Of a stretch of DNA of 9,493 nt, positions 1 through 6,657 are shown one piece after another (position 1 is the first letter of the stretch; every line of letters starts with the position of its first letter). The notes under the pieces are model-generated. The model did no database searches and was not told the DNA's origin. It saw nothing but the letters and a program-made list of their open reading frames with translations. The translations under genes were made by a program, and so were the position numbers. The stretch lies in NCBI GenBank assembly GCA_937959375.1, contig CALGLS010000389.1:1-9493 (forward strand). Reading direction: 5' to 3'. This stretch comes from an uncultured Saprospiraceae bacterium. Lineage in GTDB: Bacteria; Bacteroidota; Bacteroidia; Chitinophagales; Saprospiraceae.

Positions 1-3000
1 ACTAGAGCTTATAAAAAAGCTTTTGAAGAGGCTATTGCCAAAAATCAAGACCGATCGACTTCGCCTAGTGGATTCGATGCCGATTGGATCACACAAGGTC
101 CTGGGGATGCTGGTGCAAGAATCAACGTCATTGAGATCGACCCTGCAAACGACGACATTGTTTACCTTGGTTATAGTGGAGGGGGTGTTTGGAAAACAAC
201 AGATAACGGATTGACTTGGAACCCAATATTTGACGAAAGTCCATTCCTAGCTATTGGGAGTATTGAAATAGATCCCACCGATTCTGACATTGTTTATGTC
301 GGTACTGGTGATCCAAATATTACTGGTTATCCTTACATCGGAAATGGAGTTTACAAAAGTACTAACGCTGGAGCTACCTGGACGGAGATGGGTTTACAAA
401 ATGCAGGAACCATTTCAAAAATTCAAGTTGATCCAACTAACCATCAAATTGTCTACGCATCTAGTATGGGGTCGCCTTTTGTGCAAAACAACGACAGAGG
501 ATTATACAAAAGTTTTGACGGTGGGAACAGCTGGACTCAAGTCCTCAATATTAGTACGCACACGGGCATCATTGACTTTGTTCTTGACCCCGTAAATACC
601 AATCGAATTTATGCCTGTGGTTGGGACCGAATTCGAAATGCAACAAATTCATATGCAGCAGGTGGGGGAGGTCGAATATTTAGGTCTACTAATGGTGGAA
701 GTAACTGGACACTAATGACAAATGGCCTACCAACAAATACTGCATTAAGTCGCTCAAGCTTAGCGATGTCAGCAACGAATCCGAATACTATTTATGCCAG
801 TATTATTGATTCAACGTTCCGACTAAAAGGTGTTTACAAAACAACAAATGGCGGAGATTCTTGGACAACGGTCACTGACGGAGAAACCAACGGACTAAAC
901 AATCCAGTTAGTAGTTTTGGTTGGTACTTCGGTCGCGTTTTTGTCAACCCAAGTAACGACAATCAAATCTATTTATGTGGTGTCAGAGCATGGTATTCTG
1001 CCACTGGCGGAGCCGGTTGGAATCTAGCCGCACCATCAGGTACTGGCAACCCACATGTTGACAATCATTACATGGCTTTTAACAGTGTGGGCGACACTTA
1101 TTTGGCAACCGACGGAGGGCTCTATCGTCGTGATAATGGAGGTACAATTTGGGAAGACATTGAAGACATTCCGACTACACAATTTTATAGAGTTGCTTAT
1201 AATCCGCATGAAATAAACACCTACTATGGTGGCGCTCAAGATAACGGAACACAAGCTGGAAATGCTAGTAACATTACCAATTGGGATCGCCTCTTTGGAG
1301 CAGATGGATTTGAGCTAGCTTTTGACCCAATTGACGATGATCGTTTCTTTTTAGAAACACAAAACGGAGATATTTGGATGACCTCCGACAGCTCTGGTTT
1401 TCAAGCGGCAACTATCGGAATTAACAACTCAGATCGCCTTCATTGGGACATGCAATACATCATCAGTTCACACAATCGATTTCTAATGTATACGGGGACT
1501 TATCGCATGTATAAATCTGACATTGCAGGCAACCCACTTTGGCAACCCATCAGTAATGATTTGACAAACGGAACGACACCTGGACAAATTGAGCCAACCA
1601 TTTCTACAGTTGCTGATGCGCCAATGGATAGCCTAACTGTTTACTGCGGAACGACTGATGCAAACGTTTGGAGAAGCTTAGATGCAGGAACTACCTGGAC
1701 TAACATATCTAATGGGTTACCAGACCGTTATGTTACTTGTGTAAAAGGATCTCCAGATGTATTAAATGGTGTTTATGTATCACATTCTGGTTATCTATCT
1801 GGAGAAAATAGTTCGCACATCCATTACTCTACAAACAACGGAAACACTTGGACGGACATTAGCGGAGACCTTCCTGACTTAGCAATAAACCACATTGAAA
1901 TCATGCCCAACAACAATGGTAATGTCATCTTTGTGGCAACTGATGGCGGTGTATATGCAACACTAAATGCGGGACAAAACTGGCATCGCCTTGGCGGAAA
2001 TTTACCCTACATAGTTACCTACGATTTAGCAATAAATCTAGCAAAGAACGAACTCGTTGCAGGAACCTTTGGTCGCTCTATTCAATCCTTTCCACTTGAC
2101 TCAATAGGTGTTTCATTAACACCTCCGGCAGTCGTTGATATCTCTGGCCAAATCACAACGCCTTCTGGCGCAAATATGAACAATGTTGATTTAGTGTTAG
2201 ATGCTGGCTCGAGCCAAAACACGCAGTCAGATGCTAGTGGCTTGTATGCGTTTGAAGACATTACCGTTGGAAATACAAGCACAGTTACTCCCTCAAAAAA
2301 TGTGGATGCTGACAATGGAGTAACGACCTTTGATGTACTACTCATTAAGAAACACATTCTCTTTATTGACACGCTAGATAGTCCTTACAAATTGATTGCT
2401 GCAGATGTCAACAAAAGTGGTTCAATTTCTGGTTTTGACATCCTTTTGTTAAGCAAAATAATATTGACAATTGACACGGTGTTTACATCAAATGAATCTT
2501 GGCGATTTATTCAAAGTGATTATGATTTTCCTGACCCGATGAATCCATTCGTTCCTACCTTTCCTGAAACCTATGAATACAACCCGTTGACCAGCAATCA
2601 GCTTGCTGCCAACTTCATAGGAATCAAGATTGGCGATGTAACTGGCAATGCAGATCCTTCTGGTTTTGCTGTAGCAAACGATCGATCATTTGTTGGTGAG
2701 CTTCCGCTAAATATTCAAGATCAAACCTTCAAAAAAGGAGAAAGGGTAGTGGTCCCTTTTCAGTCAAAAGACTTTCATGATATGCTAGGTTATCAATTCA
2801 CAATTGGCTTTGACCATAAGCTCTTAACATTTGAATCTATTGATAAATCAAGTCTTGCCAATATAGGCTCACAAGGCTTTGGTGAAACACAGGCTAAGCA
2901 AGGTTTAATCACAACAAACTGGAGCCATACTTCAACAACTAATCTTTCTGAAAAGGACACTTTGTTTGTTATAAATTTTGTAGCAAAATCAGATGGAAAA

Positions 3001-3387
3001 TTGAGTGAATTATTAAGGTTGGAGCCAGGTTATGTTTCAAAAGAAGCTTATCAATATGAATCTGATTTTTTAGATATTTCTCTAAGGTTTGAAAATTCAT
3101 TTAATAGCGAATCAAATGAGAAAGTTATTGAAGTTGAACGGTTTCAAAACACACCAAACCCTTTTGTTACTAGTACAATAGTTGAGTTTTATTTCCCAAA
3201 TTCTGAATCAGCAACCTTAGAGCTCTTGACCCATGATGGAAAATTAATACAACGAACACAAAAGGATTTCCCGAAAGGCCGTACAAAAATTGAACTCTCT
3301 GAAAATCTGTTTCCAACAACTGGTGTATATCTCTATCGACTTAGTACACAAAAGGAGCAAAAGACGATACGATTAATTCGGATTTAA
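1..3387 (+). CDS. Secreted Asp-box beta-propeller protein with dockerin-like, cohesin-like and T9SS sorting modules (5' end missing)
   Basis: The reading frame is open from base 1 to the TAA at 3385-3387, giving 1128 visible residues; signal peptide and start lie upstream. A TTG at 211 could be taken for the start, but the frame continues upstream with typical propeller sequence (for example IEIDPANDDIVYLGYSGGG and an Asp-box). Numbering visible residues, ten Asp-box-like motifs (S/T-x-D/N-x-G-x-x-W) end in Trp at 73, 127, 178, 236, 288, 340, 384, 566, 617 and 661, most preceded by a strand like 'IVYVGT'. This is the pattern of BNR/sortilin/GH74-type propellers. Residues ~711-765 resemble a carboxypeptidase-regulatory-like module (ISGQITTPSG, DASGLYAF). 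Residues ~767-825 contain two dockerin-like loops, 901-1031 a cohesin-like beta domain, and 1046-1128 a T9SS type A sorting domain (QNTPNPF, GVYLYRL, KTIRLIRI). The protein is probably exported by T9SS and surface-attached or released. Whether the propeller is a glycoside hydrolase or a binding scaffold cannot be told. Confidence 0.9.
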   Translation, partial: TRAYKKAFEEAIAKNQDRSTSPSGFDADWITQGPGDAGARINVIEIDPANDDIVYLGYSGGGVWKTTDNGLTWNPIFDESPFLAIGSIEIDPTDSDIVYVGTGDPNITGYPYIGNGVYKSTNAGATWTEMGLQNAGTISKIQVDPTNHQIVYASSMGSPFVQNNDRGLYKSFDGGNSWTQVLNISTHTGIIDFVLDPVNTNRIYACGWDRIRNATNSYAAGGGGRIFRSTNGGSNWTLMTNGLPTNTALSRSSLAMSATNPNTIYASIIDSTFRLKGVYKTTNGGDSWTTVTDGETNGLNNPVSSFGWYFGRVFVNPSNDNQIYLCGVRAWYSATGGAGWNLAAPSGTGNPHVDNHYMAFNSVGDTYLATDGGLYRRDNGGTIWEDIEDIPTTQFYRVAYNPHEINTYYGGAQDNGTQAGNASNITNWDRLFGADGFELAFDPIDDDRFFLETQNGDIWMTSDSSGFQAATIGINNSDRLHWDMQYIISSHNRFLMYTGTYRMYKSDIAGNPLWQPISNDLTNGTTPGQIEPTISTVADAPMDSLTVYCGTTDANVWRSLDAGTTWTNISNGLPDRYVTCVKGSPDVLNGVYVSHSGYLSGENSSHIHYSTNNGNTWTDISGDLPDLAINHIEIMPNNNGNVIFVATDGGVYATLNAGQNWHRLGGNLPYIVTYDLAINLAKNELVAGTFGRSIQSFPLDSIGVSLTPPAVVDISGQITTPSGANMNNVDLVLDAGSSQNTQSDASGLYAFEDITVGNTSTVTPSKNVDADNGVTTFDVLLIKKHILFIDTLDSPYKLIAADVNKSGSISGFDILLLSKIILTIDTVFTSNESWRFIQSDYDFPDPMNPFVPTFPETYEYNPLTSNQLAANFIGIKIGDVTGNADPSGFAVANDRSFVGELPLNIQDQTFKKGERVVVPFQSKDFHDMLGYQFTIGFDHKLLTFESIDKSSLANIGSQGFGETQAKQGLITTNWSHTSTTNLSEKDTLFVINFVAKSDGKLSELLRLEPGYVSKEAYQYESDFLDISLRFENSFNSESNEKVIEVERFQNTPNPFVTSTIVEFYFPNSESATLELLTHDGKLIQRTQKDFPKGRTKIELSENLFPTTGVYLYRLSTQKEQKTIRLIRI

Positions 3388-3400
3388 TTTTCTAGATTTA

Positions 3401-3421
3401 AGTCGCAGACCTTCAGCCTGC
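3401..3421 (+). repeat. Family-1 palindrome, left outer copy
   Basis: Core gcagac-cttca-gcctgc at 3405-3421. It matches the reverse complement of 3764-3784 at 20 of 21 positions; the difference is A at 3409, which breaks one arm pair. It starts 13 bases after the stop codon of the upstream gene. Confidence 0.7.
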
Positions 3422-3435
3422 CTTCTACCTAATCA

Positions 3436-3467
3436 CCATAGCTTAGGACCGATGTCCCAAGCTATGG
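3436..3467. repeat. Family-2 long hairpin
   Basis: Arms ccatagctt (3436-3444) and aagctatgg (3459-3467) pair over 9 bp. After one mismatch (A3445/C3458), ggac and gtcc add 4 bp around a CGAT loop. Read on the minus strand the core is GGACATCGGTCC, one base longer than the core of the hairpins at 3602 and 3727, so it appears to be a relative with different outer arms. Confidence 0.75.
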
Positions 3468-3469
3468 AA

Positions 3470-3488
3470 TCGCAGGCCTTCAGCCTGC
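3470..3488 (+). repeat. Family-1 palindrome, inner left copy
   Basis: tcgcaggccttcagcctgc is the exact reverse complement of 3764-3782. The 6-bp arms gcaggc/gcctgc are perfect around a CTTCA loop. It lies 2 bases after the hairpin at 3436-3467, so the two palindromes are stacked. Confidence 0.75.
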
Positions 3489-3573
3489 TTTAATGCAAAA
3501 AGAGTCTGATACTAAAAGCAAATTACCCACATCTCATCATCTACATACCTCCTTAAAAAAATTCCCATACCCA

Positions 3574-3596
3574 ATAGCCTGAAAGGCTATGACTCC
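3574..3596 (-). repeat. Family-1 palindrome in tandem unit 1
   Basis: Arms atagcct/aggctat pair over 7 bp around GAA, followed by gactcc (3591-3596). On the minus strand this reads GGAGTC then the hairpin, the order seen in REP elements. Confidence 0.7.
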
Positions 3597-3601
3597 ACCA
3601 A

Positions 3602-3620
3602 CTAGCGACATCGTCCCTAG
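3602..3620. repeat. Family-2 hairpin in tandem unit 1
   Basis: ctagcgacatcgtccctag. Four outer pairs, one C/C mismatch (3606/3616), three inner pairs and an ATC loop. It is 18/19 identical to 3727-3745; the one difference creates the mismatch. Confidence 0.7.
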
Positions 3621-3699
3621 AAAAAACCACACCAAGAGCAAAAGCAGAATTACCCACCTCTCATCATTCACTTACTTACCAAAAAGATTCCCGCACCTA

Positions 3700-3722
3700 A
3701 TAGCCTGAAGGGCTATGACTCC
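3700..3722 (-). repeat. Family-1 palindrome in tandem unit 2
   Basis: Arms atagcc/ggctat (6 bp) around TGAAG, followed by gactcc (3717-3722). The loop is identical to that of the copy at 3764, although the arms differ. Confidence 0.7.
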
Positions 3723-3726
3723 AAAA

Positions 3727-3745
3727 CTAGGGACATCGTCCCTAG
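3727..3745. repeat. Family-2 hairpin in tandem unit 2
   Basis: ctagggacatcgtccctag forms a perfect 8-bp stem (ctagggac/gtccctag) with an ATC loop. It is the least degraded of the family-2 copies. No T-run follows it on either strand, so a classical intrinsic terminator is unlikely. Confidence 0.75.
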
Positions 3746-3763
3746 ACAAAGCCAAAAGCAAGT

Positions 3764-3788
3764 GCAGGCTGAAGGCCTGCGACTCTCC
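3764..3788 (-). repeat. Family-1 palindrome, right outer copy
   Basis: gcaggctgaaggcctgc (3764-3780) has perfect 6-bp arms and a TGAAG loop, followed by gactctcc. On the minus strand it reads GGAGAGTC then the hairpin. It is inverted relative to the copies at 3401 and 3470. Confidence 0.75.
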
Positions 3789-3829
3789 ATCCCTAGCCGC
3801 TAGTCTCACATAAAGTCAACCAATCTAAC

Positions 3830-3837
3830 TATCTTCG
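3830..3837 (+). promoter_or_regulatory. Weak Bacteroidota -7-like box (TATCTTCG)
   Basis: TATCTTCG matches the TAnnTTTG box of Bacteroidota promoters except for one base and lies 26 bases before the ATG at 3864. No clear TTTG-like -33 element is found at the usual distance. Confidence 0.3.
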
Positions 3838-3863
3838 CACTCAAATTAAATTCAAACAGCATC

Positions 3864-4607
3864 ATGAAGCAATTAATTGGCATTCTCACTATACTATTCC
3901 TCTTTTCTTGTGCATCTACTAAGCTCAACTACCCAGCAGCTAAAGATTTCAACAATACGGATTCAGATCATAGAGCAATTGAAATCGCTAATGAAACCAT
4001 GCAAGCCATGGGTGGATACCAAAACTGGAAAAACACGCGATTCATCAGTTGGAATTTCTTTGGTTCAAGGACTTTACAATGGGACAAAAAGAGAGGTTTA
4101 GTTAGAATTGAATCAAAAAAAGACAAATACAAGGTTATCGTAAACATAAATGATGGGACAGGAAAAGTTATGCTGGATGATAAAATTCAGACCCACCCAG
4201 ATACTCTGACAAAATACTTAGACAAGGCAAAAAGCATCTGGATCAATGATTCATACTGGCTGGTTATGCCTTTTAAGCTAAAAGATTCAGGAGTTACCTT
4301 AAAATATGTCGGATCTGGGAAGACCACTGAAGGAGCAGATGCCCACATCTTATCCCTTACATTTAAGACTGTAGGAGTCACCCCAGAGAACAAATATCAC
4401 GTATATATTGATAAAAACTTGAAATTGGTTACTCAATGGGATTTCTACACCAAGGCCACAGACGAGAAGGCTCGTTTCACTACACCATGGATTGGTTATA
4501 AAAAATATGGCAATATCTTACTTTCAGGAAATCGTGGAGAAGGCTACGACTTAACAGATATACAAGTCTCACAGGTCATTCCACATGACATATTTGGTGG
4601 TTTTTAG
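3864..4607 (+). CDS. DUF6503-like lipoprotein of unknown function
   Basis: The protein has 247 residues and ends with TAG at 4605-4607. The N-terminus is a short lipoprotein signal: basic start MKQ, hydrophobic stretch, and lipobox LFSC with the lipidated Cys at residue 16. The ATG at 3864 is preferred because it puts the lipobox at the proper distance. The mature part has alternating strands, with conserved-looking blocks MGGYQNW, SIWINDSYWLVMPFKLKDSG (Trp126 and on) and YHVYIDKNLKLVTQWDFY. From memory these resemble the Bacteroidota family DUF6503, with an overall character like LolA/LolB-type lipid-binding beta folds; no search was possible. It is probably anchored to the outer or inner membrane facing the periplasm. 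The gene stands alone: the palindrome cluster precedes it, and 163 bp separate it from yidC. No catalytic motif is seen. Confidence 0.88.
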   Translation: MKQLIGILTILFLFSCASTKLNYPAAKDFNNTDSDHRAIEIANETMQAMGGYQNWKNTRFISWNFFGSRTLQWDKKRGLVRIESKKDKYKVIVNINDGTGKVMLDDKIQTHPDTLTKYLDKAKSIWINDSYWLVMPFKLKDSGVTLKYVGSGKTTEGADAHILSLTFKTVGVTPENKYHVYIDKNLKLVTQWDFYTKATDEKARFTTPWIGYKKYGNILLSGNRGEGYDLTDIQVSQVIPHDIFGGF

Positions 4608-4708
4608 AAATGACTGTTAAAACCAATATTGATAGCCTAAATGCACTCACTCGTCTAACAACCTTTACAATTTCGTCCATCATACTATCTATAAAAAGAA
4701 CAAAGTTG

Positions 4709-4716
4709 TACCTTTG
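4709..4716 (+). promoter_or_regulatory. Bacteroidota -7 box ahead of yidC (TACCTTTG)
   Basis: TACCTTTG is a perfect match to TAnnTTTG and lies 54 bases before the yidC ATG, which would give a leader of roughly 45-50 bases. A -33 TTG at the usual ~19-21 bp spacing is not evident. The box suggests that yidC and the following lipoprotein gene are transcribed from here rather than from the DUF6503-like gene. Confidence 0.55.
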
Positions 4717-4770
4717 AGTCTCATTTTTAACAAAGTAGGAAGGGATCCTCATAATCAGGAATTAACATAA

Positions 4771-6654
4771 ATGGATAAAAATAATATAATTGGGATTACG
4801 CTAATTTTCATGCTATTCTTCGCTTGGTCGTACCTAAATACCGATTCTCCGGAGGTAATTGCAGAAAGACAACGAGTGCAAGATTCGATTGCGTATGAGC
4901 AACACAAAATGGATAGTCTTGCCCAAATTGGTGCAACAGACAATAATACTGCTTCTAATATTATCGAAACAGATTCAGCAAAACAGGCTAGATTGGCTGG
5001 CTCTTTCGGCTCATTCGCTACAAGCGCATCTGGTACCGAAACACTACATACCTTAGAGAACGATCTAATCAAACTCCAGTTCTCCAACAAAGGTGGTCGT
5101 ATTGTTAATGCTCAACTTAAAAACTACAATAAGCTCTATGATGACGCTGAGGGAGTAGAGCAAAAAAAGGTGGTTGAATTGCTAGAAGACAATAAAAACA
5201 AGTTCGAATACGAATTGCAAACCAATGCAGGTACCATCAGTACGCAGAACCTATTCTTTACCGCTGAAACTGTTGGAAACACCATCACTTTCCGTGCAAA
5301 TGCAGGATCAGGTTACTTCGAACAAAAGTATACCTTGAGCAAAGAAGGGTATAAAATCGACTATGCAGTTACCAGCAATGGCCTTGAAAATGTCCTTAAC
5401 ACTTCATCGGGCGCTGTCAAACTAAATTGGAATACCTATCTCGATAAGATCGAAAAGAATACTTACTACGAACGTATTTATTCTAGCGTTTACTTTAAGG
5501 AAGCGGAAGACGATTCAGACTATTGCTCTTGTACTTCTGATGACGAGGAAAACCTAAAAGAACGTGTTAAGTGGGTATCTCAATCCAATCAGTTTTTCAA
5601 TACTTCTATTGTCGCTGAAAAATCGTTTAACAGCGGTAGAGTAGCAACCGTAATGATGGAAGATGAAGATAGTGATGATCTTAAAAAGTTAGAGACAACA
5701 CTTATGGTTCCTCTTGGAGGAGCAAATCCAAATACATTCAACATGGCCATGTATGTTGGACCAAATGAGTTCAATCGATTGGCAGCATTTGACGCAAGTC
5801 TTGAAGATGTAATTCCTTACGGATGGAGTTTCTTTGGTACTATCAATCGTTGGGTTATTCGCCCATTGTTCAACTTCTTATCAACTTTTATTGGAAGTGC
5901 GGGTATTGTAATCTTATTGTTGACTTTCCTTGTAAAACTAGCTTTGTATCCTTTGACTTACAAGATGTTACATTCTCAATCAAAGATGGCAGCGCTTAAG
6001 CCGCGGATTGCAGGCATGAAAGAAAAGTTTGGGGACGACCCACAAAAGCAACAAATGGAGACCATGAAAATGTACCGAGAGTACGGCGTAAATCCACTTG
6101 GAGGTTGTTTTCCAATTGTCTTACAAATGCCGATTTGGTTTGCGCTATATCGTTTCTTCCCTGCGTCCATTGATTTCCGTCAGGCAAGTTTCCTTTGGGC
6201 AACAGACCTTTCTTCTTTTGATGCTTTTGTAAACCTTGGCTTTGATTTGCCTTTCAATATGGGTAGCCACATCAGTTTGTTTACCGTACTTTGGGCAATT
6301 ACAACCTTGATTTACACCTACTATAACTCTAAGCACATGGACATGTCGGCTAACCCTGCCATGAAATACATGCAATACTTAATGCCGGTTATGTTCCTTG
6401 GATTCTTCAATAGTTATGCATCTGGATTGACGTGTTACTTATTGTTTTCCAACATTTTTAACATTGCTCAAACGGTGATTACCAAAGGCTATATTATCAA
6501 CCAAGACAAACTCGAGAAAGAGTTGGTTGCTTTCCAAAAGAAACCTAAAAAGAAAAAGGGTGGCTTCCAGGAACGCTTGGAGTCTGCATTAAAAGAGCAG
6601 CAGAAAATCAAAGAAGCGAAAGAAAAACAAGTGAAGCCTAAGAAAAAGAAATAA
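4771..6654 (+). CDS. yidC: Membrane protein insertase YidC (Oxa1 family)
   Basis: YidC inserts and folds inner-membrane proteins, alone or with SecYEG. The protein has 627 residues, within the range for Gram-negative YidC with a large periplasmic domain. Residues ~5-22 form the first membrane segment; ~28-350 make a short linker and the periplasmic beta-domain, which carries C252 and C254 in a CSC motif. The insertase core follows: segment ~375-397 (ILLLTFLVKLALYPLTYKM), the cytoplasmic hairpin with MAALKPRIAGMKEKFGDDP, VNPLGGCFPIVLQMPIW (GG at 444-445), a segment at ~502-520, and ~531-570 including YASGLTCYLLFSN. Lys389 stands where the hydrophilic-groove Arg is in E. coli YidC. The last ~57 residues are highly basic (KKPKKKKGG, ending KPKKKK), as expected for a ribosome-binding tail. 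An AGGA at 4757-4760 is a possible weak ribosome site. The stop is a doubled TAATAA, and the next gene starts 3 bases later. Confidence 0.97.
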   Translation: MDKNNIIGITLIFMLFFAWSYLNTDSPEVIAERQRVQDSIAYEQHKMDSLAQIGATDNNTASNIIETDSAKQARLAGSFGSFATSASGTETLHTLENDLIKLQFSNKGGRIVNAQLKNYNKLYDDAEGVEQKKVVELLEDNKNKFEYELQTNAGTISTQNLFFTAETVGNTITFRANAGSGYFEQKYTLSKEGYKIDYAVTSNGLENVLNTSSGAVKLNWNTYLDKIEKNTYYERIYSSVYFKEAEDDSDYCSCTSDDEENLKERVKWVSQSNQFFNTSIVAEKSFNSGRVATVMMEDEDSDDLKKLETTLMVPLGGANPNTFNMAMYVGPNEFNRLAAFDASLEDVIPYGWSFFGTINRWVIRPLFNFLSTFIGSAGIVILLLTFLVKLALYPLTYKMLHSQSKMAALKPRIAGMKEKFGDDPQKQQMETMKMYREYGVNPLGGCFPIVLQMPIWFALYRFFPASIDFRQASFLWATDLSSFDAFVNLGFDLPFNMGSHISLFTVLWAITTLIYTYYNSKHMDMSANPAMKYMQYLMPVMFLGFFNSYASGLTCYLLFSNIFNIAQTVITKGYIINQDKLEKELVAFQKKPKKKKGGFQERLESALKEQQKIKEAKEKQVKPKKKK

Positions 6655-6657
6655 TAA

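Larger units (their letters stand above)
3514..3753. repeat. Two diverged tandem units of about 126 bp
   Basis: Unit 1 starts with aaaagcaaattaccca at 3514 and unit 2 with aaaagcagaattaccca at 3640. Matching landmarks follow at near-constant offset: ctcatcat, a stretch around attccc, the atagcctgaa palindrome (3574 and 3700, offset 126), gactcc, and the ctag hairpin (3602 and 3727, offset 125). A third aaaagca at 3754 leads directly into the right-hand family-1 copy. The units differ by substitutions and small indels, so the duplication is not recent. Confidence 0.8.
3401..3784. repeat. REP/BIME-like cluster of short palindromes filling the intergenic gap
   Basis: The 476-bp gap between the two flanking genes has no convincing reading frame but holds at least seven imperfect palindromes in two interleaved families. 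Family 1 has arms such as gcaggc/gcctgc or atagcc/ggctat around a TGAAG loop (CTTCA on the other strand). Family 2 has a core close to GGAC-atc-GTCC inside outer arms ctag/ctag or ccatagctt/aagctatgg. On the minus strand three family-1 copies are headed by GGAGTC or GGAGAGTC, recalling the GGAG/GTAG tetranucleotide heading known REP sequences mobilised by RAYT (TnpA-REP, Y1 HUH) transposases. No transposase lies in the window. The assignment to REP is inference from form only. The cluster could also stabilise or terminate the upstream mRNA. The remaining bases, 3388-3400 and 3785-3863, show only a small ctag-ccg-ctag palindrome (3793-3803) and a weak promoter-like site. Confidence 0.75.

Noticed and set aside
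211..213. TTG as the start codon of the first large protein
   Set aside because: The same frame is open to base 1 and encodes propeller sequence with a complete Asp-box that spans this TTG, so the true start is outside the window.
23..214. 63-codon frame overlapping the start of the window
   Set aside because: It lies in another frame of the first large protein, whose translation shows clear domain motifs; this frame shows none.
3727..3745. Perfect hairpin as an intrinsic terminator of the upstream gene
   Set aside because: It lies 340 bases after the stop, no T-run follows, and it belongs to a repeated family.
3401..3784. CRISPR array
   Set aside because: The repeats are palindromes of differing sequence with irregular spacing and inverted orientations; there are no uniform repeats with unique spacers and no cas genes.
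4610..4717. 35-codon frame between the DUF6503-like gene and yidC
   Set aside because: It has no ribosome site, no recognisable sequence, and ends within the TACCTTTG promoter-like box.
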